A stretch of 64,000 nt of DNA from Perlucidibaca sp. (GTDB lineage Bacteria; Pseudomonadota; Gammaproteobacteria; Pseudomonadales; Moraxellaceae): NCBI GenBank assembly GCA_023265995.1, contig JAHFSA010000001.1, forward strand, positions 186,001 through 250,000. Reading direction: 5' to 3'. Position 1 is the stretch's first letter, and each line of letters starts with the position of its first letter. Below are positions 7,779-15,393 of this stretch, in pieces. A program made the position numbers and the translations under genes. The notes under the pieces were generated by a model that searched no databases, was not told the DNA's origin, and was given only the letters and a program-made list of their open reading frames with translations.

Positions 7779-7858
7779 TTTTTAGCGTCTTATCAGGAAA
7801 TTTTGAAGTGATTTAATGCAGTCATGGCAACGACGCCATCCCATGCGAGGAAATGACC

Positions 7859-8500
7859 ATGAAAATCGCCCTGATCGGTGCCAGCGGCTTTGCCGGCAGC
7901 GCCATCCTGACCGAGGCTCTGGCCCGCGGCCATGAAGTCACCGCGCTGGTGCGCAATCCGGGCAGGCTGGAGGCCCGCGGCGGACTCGACAGCATCGCCG
8001 TCGATGTACTCGACAGTCAGGCCCTGGCCGATGCCCTGACCGGCCATGATGCCGTCATCAGCGCCTACAAGCCGGCACTGGATGCCGCCGATGTCGAAGA
8101 CCGCTTCGCGCTGGCCGCCGACGCGCTGGTGACCGCCGCCCGCCTCTCCGGCGTCAGGCGCGTGCTCGCCGTCGGTGGTGCCGCCACCCTGGAAGTCGCG
8201 CCGGGCGTGAAGCTGCTGGATACAGCGGAGTTCCCGGCGGAATGGCGGCCGGTCGCGCTAGGTACCGCGCGCGTGCTCGCGGCCCTGCGTGCGGCCGATG
8301 ATCTGGAATGGACCTTCCTGAGCCCGTCGGCGCACTTCGAGCCGGGCCCGCGCACCGGCAACTTCCGCCTCGGCAAGGACCAGCTGCTGGTCGCCGCCGA
8401 TGGCAGCAGCGCCATCTCCAACGGAGACTACGCGGCCGCCCTGCTCGACGAGCTGGAACAGGGACGACATCTGCGCCAGCGCTTCACGGTCGGCTACTGA
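7859..8500 (+). CDS. NAD(P)-dependent oxidoreductase, NmrA-like/atypical SDR
   Basis: A 213-residue Rossmann-fold protein. It opens with MKIALIGASGFAGSAILTEA, the GxxGxxG pattern of NAD(P)-binding atypical short-chain dehydrogenases (YwnB/NmrA type), and continues ALARGHEVTALVRNP. The ATG at 7859 is preferred over 7853 because GAGGAA ends 6 nt upstream. Family members act as quinone or flavin reductases, redox sensors or epimerase-like enzymes; the substrate is unknown. It is transcribed divergently from the LysR gene, which probably regulates it, and is convergent with the downstream alpha/beta hydrolase. Confidence 0.86.
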   Translation: MKIALIGASGFAGSAILTEALARGHEVTALVRNPGRLEARGGLDSIAVDVLDSQALADALTGHDAVISAYKPALDAADVEDRFALAADALVTAARLSGVRRVLAVGGAATLEVAPGVKLLDTAEFPAEWRPVALGTARVLAALRAADDLEWTFLSPSAHFEPGPRTGNFRLGKDQLLVAADGSSAISNGDYAAALLDELEQGRHLRQRFTVGY

Positions 8501-8513
8501 GCATCGACGCCGG

Positions 8514-8534
8514 CGCGCCTGTTCAGGCGCGTTT
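8514..8534. terminator. Possible bidirectional terminator hairpin
   Basis: The near-perfect palindrome CGCGCCTG-TT-CAGGCGCG is followed by a short TTT. It sits between the convergent oxidoreductase and alpha/beta hydrolase genes and covers the stop codon of the latter. The T run is short, so efficiency is doubtful. Confidence 0.4.
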
Positions 8535-9425
8535 GGCGTTGACCACCAGGGCGTGGGTGATCTTGTCCCAGACGCCCGGCGGCAGGTCATGCCCCATGCC
8601 CGGAATCAGCACCAGACGCGAGTCCTTGATGGCACGGGCGACCGCCTTGCCGCAGGCCGCGCGTACCAGCGGGTCGTTGAGACCATGAATGACCACGGCC
8701 GGCTTCTCGATGCGCCGGGTGAACGGACGCAGGCTGCCGGTGCCGAGCACGGCGTTGAACTGGCGCACGACGCCGGCCGGGTGATAGCTGCGGGCATTGG
8801 ACTCGGTCGCCATGGCAGTCAGCTCTGCGTCGCTGAAGGGATACTTCGGGCTGCTGATGATGCGCATGAACTTCGCCGAGTGGGCGATGATCTGCTCGCG
8901 CGTGGCGCCCTTGCCGGGGCCGGACATGAGCGGCTTGAGCGCCTTCGGGCTCGGCGGCGGCAGCATGGCCTGGTTGGTGCTGGAGAAGATGATGCCGACC
9001 GAGCGCACGCGCTCCGGGTACTTGCCGGCGAAGACCTGGGTGATCATGCCGCCCATGGAGGCCCCGACGATGTGCACCGACGGCAGCTGCAGGAAATCGA
9101 GCAGGCCACGGACATCTTCCGCCATGTCGTGCAGGGTGTAGGGCACCGGGCTGGGCAGGCCGAGCTGGGCACGCACGAAGCGCTTCCAGACCGGACCGGT
9201 GACCTTCAGGTGCGAGAGCTTGGTCGACAGGCCGATGTCGCGGTTGTCGAAACGGATGACACGAAAGCCCTGCTTCACCAGCTGCTCGCAGAAGCCAAGC
9301 GGCCACATCGTGAGCTGGGCGCTCAGGCCCATGACCAGCAGGAGCGGGGGATGCAGGACATCGCCCATGTCTTCGTATGCCAGTTCCAGACCATTGGCCT
9401 CGGCTACACCACGACGAATTTCCAT
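8523..9425 (-). CDS. Alpha/beta hydrolase
   Basis: A 300-residue alpha/beta-fold hydrolase. The start at 9425 follows AGAGG by about 7 nt and gives the family-typical opening MEIRRGVAEANGLELAYEDM. The oxyanion-hole strand LLLVMGLSAQLTMWP, the nucleophile elbow GASMGGM, the Asp-containing segment VIHGLNDPLVRAA and the terminal His in PGMGHDLPPGVW form a complete Ser-Asp-His triad. It starts 4 bp after the amidase gene stops, so the two are co-transcribed. Substrates of this hydrolase subfamily are lipophilic esters in some characterised members; here it is unknown. Confidence 0.9.
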   Translation of the reverse strand: MEIRRGVAEANGLELAYEDMGDVLHPPLLLVMGLSAQLTMWPLGFCEQLVKQGFRVIRFDNRDIGLSTKLSHLKVTGPVWKRFVRAQLGLPSPVPYTLHDMAEDVRGLLDFLQLPSVHIVGASMGGMITQVFAGKYPERVRSVGIIFSSTNQAMLPPPSPKALKPLMSGPGKGATREQIIAHSAKFMRIISSPKYPFSDAELTAMATESNARSYHPAGVVRQFNAVLGTGSLRPFTRRIEKPAVVIHGLNDPLVRAACGKAVARAIKDSRLVLIPGMGHDLPPGVWDKITHALVVNAKRA

Positions 9426-9429
9426 CGAC

Positions 9430-10875
9430 TTACCTCTTGTCCGTGACATTGGGGCAGACCCAGCCACCCAGTGATTTTTCCAGTGCCAGCGCGCCGGCCA
9501 GACCGAGATGGTCCATGCCTTCGCTGGCGATGAGCTGCACGCCGGTCGGCAGGCCGGCGGCGTTGAGGCCGGTCGGCACCGAGGTGGCCGGCAGCGAGAG
9601 CGCATTGAAGATAGCGCAATTGACGAAATTGAACGGCGGCAGCAAGGCCTGATAGTGCTTCGGCGCCACCGTCGGATACGGCGATGTGATCAGGATGCCG
9701 TCATCACCGAGCACATCCTCAAGCTGACGCTTCAGGGTCAGCGCCTGGGCGCGCAGCTTCTGCGTGCGCGCCGGTGTCAGCTCGGGCAGACGCTCGAACA
9801 GGGTCAGCACCACCAGCGGGAGGGTGTGCTGCGAACGGCGCAGCGCCAGACGGCCGAACTCCTTGAGCGGCACGAGCGGATCACGCGAGCCGAACATGTG
9901 ATCGGAGAAGCTGTGCGTGCTGCCGGCACTGGCCAGCATGGCGCTCCACAGCTCCAGTGCCTTCGCCATCAGCGGCAGGTGCACTGCCTCGACCCTGGCG
10001 CCCTGCGCCATCAGCGCCTGCACGGCGCGATCACGTGCGCCGAGCTGATCGGCATCCGGCGTGATGGCCAGTTCACGGGCGAACTGCACGACACGCAGCT
10101 TCGACACATCGACCGACGACACCGCCGGCATGCGCGCGGCATCCGGACCGCCGAGGATGCGCAGCAGCGGCTCCAGGTCTTCGGCACGGCGACAGATCGG
10201 GCCGGTGCCGAGATGCCGGTCAATATCTCCGGACGGCCCCGGGAACTGGCCTTCGTTGGTCACCAGACCAGGCGAGCACTTGTGCCCGAAGACACCATTG
10301 AAGAAGGCCGGCATGCGGATGGAGCCGCCGACATCGCTGCCCAGCCCGAATGGCGAAGCACCGCTGCCGACAATGGCACCCTCGCCGCCGGACGAGCCGC
10401 CGACGGTGCGTTCCGGGTCGTAGGGGTTGTTGCTGCGGCCGTAGACCTTGTTGAAGCTTTCCATCCACATGCACAGCTCGGAGGTGTTGCTGACCCCGAG
10501 CGGGATGGCGCCGGCAGCGCGCAGGCGCGCCACGGTGGGGGCGTCGTCGGCGACACGCAGGCCGACACGCCGGACCAGCCCGGCGGTGTTGGGCATGCCG
10601 GCGAAATGGAAGCTTTCCTTGATGGTGCAGGGCACGCCGAGCAGGGGCGGCAGCTGATCAAGATTGCCGGCAGCACGGGCGGCGGCGACCTCCTCGTCAG
10701 CACGCGCGGCCTCGGCGCGGGCCTCGTCGACACGTTCGACGACCACGGCATTGAGCACCGGATTGACCGCGAGCAGACGGGCCACATGGGCATCCACGAC
10801 AGCGGCCGACGTCAGCTCGCCAGCACGGATGCGCTGCGCCAGAGCGGTGGCGGAGCTCAGCAAAAGATCAGACAT
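9430..10875 (-). CDS. Amidase (amidase-signature family)
   Basis: A 481-residue amidase-signature enzyme. The Ser-cisSer-Lys machinery is visible: Lys in PCTIKESF, then the Gly/Ser-rich signature GGSSGGEGAIVGSGASPFG followed by GSDVGGSIRMPAFFNGVFG. The start at 10875 (MSDLLLSSATALAQRIRAGE) matches the family opening; upstream in-frame codons do not. It lies in an operon with the downstream alpha/beta hydrolase (4-bp gap). Fatty-acid amide hydrolase-like amidases often have this layout, but the substrate cannot be read from the sequence. Confidence 0.92.
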   Translation of the reverse strand: MSDLLLSSATALAQRIRAGELTSAAVVDAHVARLLAVNPVLNAVVVERVDEARAEAARADEEVAAARAAGNLDQLPPLLGVPCTIKESFHFAGMPNTAGLVRRVGLRVADDAPTVARLRAAGAIPLGVSNTSELCMWMESFNKVYGRSNNPYDPERTVGGSSGGEGAIVGSGASPFGLGSDVGGSIRMPAFFNGVFGHKCSPGLVTNEGQFPGPSGDIDRHLGTGPICRRAEDLEPLLRILGGPDAARMPAVSSVDVSKLRVVQFARELAITPDADQLGARDRAVQALMAQGARVEAVHLPLMAKALELWSAMLASAGSTHSFSDHMFGSRDPLVPLKEFGRLALRRSQHTLPLVVLTLFERLPELTPARTQKLRAQALTLKRQLEDVLGDDGILITSPYPTVAPKHYQALLPPFNFVNCAIFNALSLPATSVPTGLNAAGLPTGVQLIASEGMDHLGLAGALALEKSLGGWVCPNVTDKR

Positions 10876-10973
10876 GAAACATTGCCAGAATAAAGGACCG
10901 CCCGACTTTGCCGCAGTCGTCGGCGCGATGCAATAATCCCGCACACATTCGCTCCCTGCGCTGCCCTGTCCCC

Positions 10974-11939
10974 ATGCCCGACGCCAAGCTGATTCGCCTG
11001 ATCGATGCCCTGCTGCCGCAGACGCAATGCGGCCAGTGCGGACATCCGGGTTGCCAGCCCTACGCCGAGGCCATCGCCGCCGGCGAAGCCATCAATCATT
11101 GCGTGCCCGGTGGCCAGACCACCATCGACGCCCTCGCCGGGCTGCTCGACAAGCCGACGCTGGCGCTGGATCCGGAATATGGCGTCAGCCCGACCCATCG
11201 CCTGGTGGCCTACATCCGCGAGGCCGAATGCATAGGCTGCACCAAGTGCATACAGGCCTGCCCGGTGGACGCCATCGTCGGCGCCGCCAAGCTCATGCAC
11301 ACGGTCATGATCGATGAATGCACGGGCTGCGACCTCTGTGTCGCACCCTGCCCGGTCGACTGCATCGACATGGTGCCGGGGCCGGACATTCCGGTGACCT
11401 GGCATCGCCCCGGTCTGATCGACCCCGCCAGCGGACATGTGCAGCCCTCGCCCCCGGCCCCGGCCAGCGCGCTCGAAGAGGCATCACGCGAGCGTGCCGA
11501 CCGTGCCCGCTCACGCTTCCTCGCCCACAAGGCCAGGCTGGCAGCCATCGAGGCCGACCGGGCGGCACGCCGCGATGCCCGTCAGCAGGCGGCCGGCACG
11601 ACCGCCACATCGGCCGCCGACCTCGGCCCGCTCATGATCGCCGCCGCCATGGCACGCAGCCAGTTGAAGAAGGTGGAGAAACAGCTCGCCGCCCTGCAGG
11701 CGCGTGCCGCCGACACGACCGAGCTCGATGCCGCCCTGCCCGGTCTGCGCGCCACCGCCAGCCAGGCACAGACGGCGCTGGAGCAGGCTCAGCGCGGAGA
11801 GGCGCCAGATACCACGTCGCCGTCCTTCAGCACGCCGACCGAGCCGGAAGCGCAGCAGGAAACGGCGCCGGAAGCCGCCGCGCCGGTGAAGACAGGCCCC
11901 GGCAGCAAGCGCGTGCGCACGACAGGTGATATCCGTTAA
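10974..11939 (+). CDS. rsxB: RnfB/RsxB-type iron-sulfur protein, soluble orphan form
   Basis: A 321-residue ferredoxin-like protein. Residues 1-55 hold the RnfB N-terminal 4Fe-4S domain (CGQCGHPGC ... INHC); two further 4Fe-4S clusters follow as [12 protein letters not shown] and [12 protein letters not shown]. About 150 residues of Ala/Arg/Glu-rich, probably coiled-coil sequence form the C-terminus. The hydrophobic N-terminal anchor of canonical RnfB is missing, and none of rnfA, C, D, G or E is adjacent. Acinetobacter carries the same kind of orphan protein near nth. The role is presumably electron transfer, with an unknown partner. Confidence 0.85.
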   Translation: MPDAKLIRLIDALLPQTQCGQCGHPGCQPYAEAIAAGEAINHCVPGGQTTIDALAGLLDKPTLALDPEYGVSPTHRLVAYIREAECIGCTKCIQACPVDAIVGAAKLMHTVMIDECTGCDLCVAPCPVDCIDMVPGPDIPVTWHRPGLIDPASGHVQPSPPAPASALEEASRERADRARSRFLAHKARLAAIEADRAARRDARQQAAGTTATSAADLGPLMIAAAMARSQLKKVEKQLAALQARAADTTELDAALPGLRATASQAQTALEQAQRGEAPDTTSPSFSTPTEPEAQQETAPEAAAPVKTGPGSKRVRTTGDIR

Positions 11940-11972
11940 GGTTGCGCATCTCGAACCGACATGGAGTCAGTA

Positions 11973-12647
11973 ATGCGCACGCCCTTATCCGCCAGCCTCG
12001 TCACCACTCTCGCCCTCACGGCCCTGCTCGGCGGCTGCGCCCACATGGATGTCATCCAGACCACGTCATCGCAGCTGAAAGGACTGGAGCAGCAACCCCT
12101 CACCGTCATCAACTATGACAAGAAGCAGGACTTCGTCGCGGTCACGCCGACCAAGGCCATGTTCGGCGCCATAGGTGCGGTCGCCATGGTGCATTCCGGC
12201 AACCAGATCATCGAGGAAAACGCCGTTCCCGATCCTGCACTGGACATCGTCAGACAGCTGGCTCCGCTCTACGTCGAGCGTCTGAAAACCGCACAGGCGA
12301 GAATCGCCAAGGCCTGGAAAGGCTCCGACGACATCCCCGAGCTGGTGCAGAGCGTCAAGTCGAAGGGCGCCATTCTGGATGTCAAAACCATGGGCTGGAA
12401 CATCGGTTACTTCCCGACCAACTGGACCCACTACCGCATCACCTATGTCGCTCGCGCCCGTCTCATCGATGCCACCTCGGGCACGCTCATTGGCCAGGCT
12501 CCCTGCACCTATGTGTCAGATGACGAGAGCACGGCGCCCACCTATGACGAGCTGATGGCAGACCAGGCGGCCTTGCTGAAAAGCAAGCTGGCGACTGCCG
12601 CTACCAGTTGCTCCAGCGTGATCTCGGAAGCCTTGCTGAAGAGCTGA
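11973..12647 (+). CDS. Putative lipoprotein of unknown function
   Basis: A 224-residue protein with a lipoprotein signal peptide: a charged start MRTPLSASLV, a hydrophobic core and the lipobox LLGGC with Cys at residue 22. The ATG at 11973 has GGAG 6 nt upstream. The mature part is predicted periplasmic or membrane-anchored. It has a hydrophobic stretch (AMFGAIGAVAMVHSG) around residues 63-77 and a C-terminal CSSVISEALLKS. No known domain was recognised. It follows rsxB by 33 bp and may be co-transcribed with it. Confidence 0.75.
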   Translation: MRTPLSASLVTTLALTALLGGCAHMDVIQTTSSQLKGLEQQPLTVINYDKKQDFVAVTPTKAMFGAIGAVAMVHSGNQIIEENAVPDPALDIVRQLAPLYVERLKTAQARIAKAWKGSDDIPELVQSVKSKGAILDVKTMGWNIGYFPTNWTHYRITYVARARLIDATSGTLIGQAPCTYVSDDESTAPTYDELMADQAALLKSKLATAATSCSSVISEALLKS

Positions 12648-12675
12648 CACCCGCCACGGCACCGGCACGCGGCAG

Positions 12676-13152
12676 CTAGTGCGTCGTGCCGGCGCCGCTG
12701 CAGCAGCAGTCGCGATTGTCGAGAGCCTCCAGCAAGCGACAGTGACCGGCATGCTCGGCATTGCAGCCTGACAGCTTGACCAGCTCGCCGCGCAGGGCCT
12801 TGAGATCGCGGATGCGGGCATCGACCAGATCGAGATGCTCCTGCACCAGACGGTCGGCTTCGTGGCAGGGACTTTCAGGGTGCGCCGCCAGCTGCAGCAG
12901 ATTGCGGATTTCCTCGATGGTGAAACCGAGCTCGCGGCCGCGACGGATGAAGGCCAGGCGTCTGGCCGCCTCGTCACCATAGAGACGGTAGCCGGAAGCG
13001 CTGCGCGCCGGCTCCGGGATCAGCCCGATGCGCTCATAATAGCGGATGGTCTCGAGATTGACGCCGGCATCCTTGCTGAGCACGCCTATGGTGCGGGCCT
13101 TGGCGCGGGCTGCCGGCAGCCTTTCTGCCAGTCGCGGATTTTTCATCGTCAT
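12676..13152 (-). CDS. MerR-family metal-responsive regulator (CadR/PbrR-like)
   Basis: A 158-residue MerR regulator. The DNA-binding part (TIGVLSKDAGVNLETIRYYE) is followed by the dimerisation helix and a metal-binding tail. Cys residues at about 96 (SPCHEAD), 130 (SGCNAEH) and 138 (GHCRLLE) have nearly the spacing of the metal-ligand cysteines of CadR, PbrR and MerR, and a CCC cluster lies near the end. The start is MTMKNPRL at 13152. It faces a CDF-type transporter across a MerR-style operator, so the likely role is divalent metal (Cd/Pb/Zn) induction of that transporter. Exact metal specificity is not readable. Confidence 0.88.
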   Translation of the reverse strand: MTMKNPRLAERLPAARAKARTIGVLSKDAGVNLETIRYYERIGLIPEPARSASGYRLYGDEAARRLAFIRRGRELGFTIEEIRNLLQLAAHPESPCHEADRLVQEHLDLVDARIRDLKALRGELVKLSGCNAEHAGHCRLLEALDNRDCCCSGAGTTH

Positions 13153-13156
13153 GCTC

Positions 13157-13187
13157 TTGACCCCGTAGCAGCTACAGGCTTCAGCAT
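13157..13187 (+). promoter_or_regulatory. MerR-type promoter/operator of the cation transporter
   Basis: The -35 TTGACC (13157) is followed by the dyad CCCGTAGCAGCTACAGG, which resembles the CCGTAG...CTACGG operators of MerR-family metal regulators. The spacer would be about 19 bp to CAGCAT, a poor -10 box but the over-long spacing that MerR proteins correct by twisting DNA. It lies 55 bp upstream of the transporter start and directly at the start of the regulator gene. Confidence 0.65.
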
Positions 13188-13241
13188 ACACTCATCGCGC
13201 CACCATGGCGCCATCTCCCCCTATCACGACAGGAGCTGAAC

Positions 13242-13865
13242 ATGGGTGCCAACTGCTGCGACCACAACTCCGGCTGCGACACCAGCCGCAAGATGCCGGC
13301 GCGCTACCGACGCGTGCTCTGGATCGCCCTGGTGGTGAATGCCGCCATGTTCGGCGTGGAGGTGCTGGCGGGTGTCAACGCCGGGTCGGTGTCGCTGCTT
13401 GCCGACTCGCTGGACTTCCTCGGTGATGCCGCCAACTACGGCATCAGCCTCTGGGTGCTCGGCCTCGGTCTCGCCATGCGCGCCCGTGCTTCGCTGCTCA
13501 AGGCCGGCACCATGGCCCTGTTCGGCACCGGCGTGCTGGTCACGGCGATCTGGAACGCCGCGCAGGGTCAGGTGCCCGACGCCCCGACCATGGGCGTGAT
13601 CGGCGCGCTGGCACTGCTGGCGAACCTGAGCGTGGCCGTGCTGCTCTATGCCTGGCGTGATGGCGACAGCAACATGCGCAGCGTCTGGCTGTGCACCCGC
13701 AACGATGCCATCGGCAACCTCGCCGTGCTCGCCGCCGCGCTGGGCGTGTTCGGCACCGGCAGCGCCTGGCCCGACCTCGCCGTCGCCGCCATCATGGCCA
13801 GCCTGGCGCTGAGCAGCAGCCTGCAGATCCTGCGCCACGCCCGCAGCGAGCTGGCGGCGACCTGA
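13242..13865 (+). CDS. CDF-like cation transporter, membrane domain only
   Basis: A 207-residue inner-membrane protein with six predicted helices and similarity to cation diffusion facilitators: the TM2 motif SLLADSLDFLGDAANYGISL and the TM5 motif CTRNDAIGNLAVL. In these positions the metal-site residues are D-x3-D and N/D rather than the usual H-x3-D, pointing to altered metal preference. The C-terminal cytoplasmic CDF domain is missing. The N-terminus is Cys/His-containing (MGANCCDHNSGCD), possibly a metal sensor or carrier. It is controlled by the divergent CadR/PbrR-like regulator, and its function is probably heavy-metal efflux. Confidence 0.82.
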   Translation: MGANCCDHNSGCDTSRKMPARYRRVLWIALVVNAAMFGVEVLAGVNAGSVSLLADSLDFLGDAANYGISLWVLGLGLAMRARASLLKAGTMALFGTGVLVTAIWNAAQGQVPDAPTMGVIGALALLANLSVAVLLYAWRDGDSNMRSVWLCTRNDAIGNLAVLAAALGVFGTGSAWPDLAVAAIMASLALSSSLQILRHARSELAAT

Positions 13866-13872
13866 GACCGGC

Positions 13873-14664
13873 TTACTGCACCATGCGTGCGCGCTTGCCG
13901 AAGAGGTAGCGCAGACGCTCGGGCAGATGCTTGGTGAACGAGGCCACGGCCTTGTTCACCACGCCCGGAATGCACACCGGCTCGCCGCGAGAAACGGCAT
14001 CCCAGCCCGCCTTCACCACCGTCGGGGCATCCTGCCAGGCGAAGGCCGGCAGCTGGTTGGCCCACTCGCGGGTGCCCTGGGTGTCATGGAATTCGGTCCA
14101 GGTGAAACCCGGGCAGAGCGCGGTGACATGCACGCCGGAAGGCTTGAGCTGCATGTCCAGAGCCTGCGAAATGTTGAGCACGTAGGACTTGATGCCGGTG
14201 TAGAGCATGCCCGGCGAGTTCGGCGCGAAAGCCGCCAGCGACGATACGTTGATGATGCGGCCCCAGCCACGCGCGGCCATGCCCTGACCGAAACGGTGCG
14301 AGAGCTCGGTGAGGCCGGTGACCATGACCTCGATCATGGCGCGCACATCCTCGGCCGGGTAGTTGAGGAAGGACACCGGCTCGGCGAGACCGGCATTGTT
14401 GATCAGGATGTCGACCTGGAAATTCTGCGCCTCGGCCTGGTGCTGCAGATAAAGCGCCGAGGACGGCTTCGACAGGTCGGCAGGGCATACCAGCACGCGG
14501 ATGCCATGCGCCGCCGCGAGCTCGTCAGCGAGCTTCTGCAGGCGCTCGGCGCGACGCGCCACCAGCATGAGGTCATGCCCTTCCGCCGCCAGCAGGCGGG
14601 CGAAGGCTTCGCCCAGTCCGGCCGATGCCCCGGTGATCAATGCGCCTCTGCGTTCGCTCGCCAT
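13873..14664 (-). CDS. Short-chain dehydrogenase/reductase
   Basis: A 263-residue classical SDR. The cofactor motif is TGASAGLGEAFA, the NNAG motif is ILINNAGLAEP, the catalytic Ser lies in NVSSLAAFAP and the catalytic Tyr/Lys in YTGIK. The start at 14664 has GGAGAG about 7 nt upstream. ARR after the second strand (LMLVARRAERL) suggests NADPH preference. The substrate is unknown. It is divergent from nth (93 bp between starts) and convergent with the cation transporter. Confidence 0.9.
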   Translation of the reverse strand: MASERRGALITGASAGLGEAFARLLAAEGHDLMLVARRAERLQKLADELAAAHGIRVLVCPADLSKPSSALYLQHQAEAQNFQVDILINNAGLAEPVSFLNYPAEDVRAMIEVMVTGLTELSHRFGQGMAARGWGRIINVSSLAAFAPNSPGMLYTGIKSYVLNISQALDMQLKPSGVHVTALCPGFTWTEFHDTQGTREWANQLPAFAWQDAPTVVKAGWDAVSRGEPVCIPGVVNKAVASFTKHLPERLRYLFGKRARMVQ

Positions 14665-14757
14665 GCCATCTCTCCAAATGCTCACAAGGTCTGGCGCGGG
14701 TCGTCGCGCGCCGTGAAATGCCCTGTAGAATGCCGTAAAAATCTCCGCGATGTCGCC

Positions 14758-15393
14758 ATGAACGCCGCCAAGCGCCACGAAATCTTTGTCCGTCTGCGTG
14801 ACCACAATCCCGAGCCGACCACCGAGCTGAACTACAGCTCGCCGTTCGAGCTGCTGATCGCCGTGCTGCTGTCAGCCCAGGCCACCGATGTCAGCGTCAA
14901 CAAGGCCACCGACAAGCTCTTCCCCGTCGCCAACACGCCGCAGACCATGCTCGACCTCGGTGTCGACGGCCTGAAGTCGTACATCAAGACCATCGGCCTC
15001 TTCAACACCAAGGCCGAGAACACCATCAAGACCTGTCGCATCCTGCTCGAAGAACACGGCGGCGAGGTGCCGCAGACGCGCGAGGCGCTGGAAAAACTGC
15101 CGGGCGTGGGCCGCAAGACCGCCAATGTCGTGCTCAACACCGCCTTCGGCCACCCCACCATCGCGGTCGACACGCATATCTTCCGTGTCTCCAACCGGAC
15201 CCGGCTGGCGCCTGGCAAGAATGTCGACGAGGTCGAGGCGAAATTGATGAAGCATGTTCCCGCCGAATTCCGGCAAGATGCTCACCACTGGCTCATCCTG
15301 CACGGCCGCTATACCTGCATCGCGCGTAAACCGCGTTGCGGCAGCTGCGTGATCGAGGATCTGTGCGAATACAAGGAGAAGACCCATGACTGA
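14758..15393 (+). CDS. nth: Endonuclease III
   Basis: A 211-residue base-excision repair glycosylase/AP lyase for oxidised pyrimidines. The helix-hairpin-helix LPGVGRKTANVVL contains the catalytic Lys, the catalytic Asp is in VDTHIFRV, and the 4Fe-4S cluster ligands are C-x6-C-x2-C-x5-C near the end (CIARKPRCGSCVIEDLC). Length and motifs are standard. It overlaps the DUF748 gene downstream by 8 bp, implying co-translation, although no functional link is known. Confidence 0.96.
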   Translation: MNAAKRHEIFVRLRDHNPEPTTELNYSSPFELLIAVLLSAQATDVSVNKATDKLFPVANTPQTMLDLGVDGLKSYIKTIGLFNTKAENTIKTCRILLEEHGGEVPQTREALEKLPGVGRKTANVVLNTAFGHPTIAVDTHIFRVSNRTRLAPGKNVDEVEAKLMKHVPAEFRQDAHHWLILHGRYTCIARKPRCGSCVIEDLCEYKEKTHD

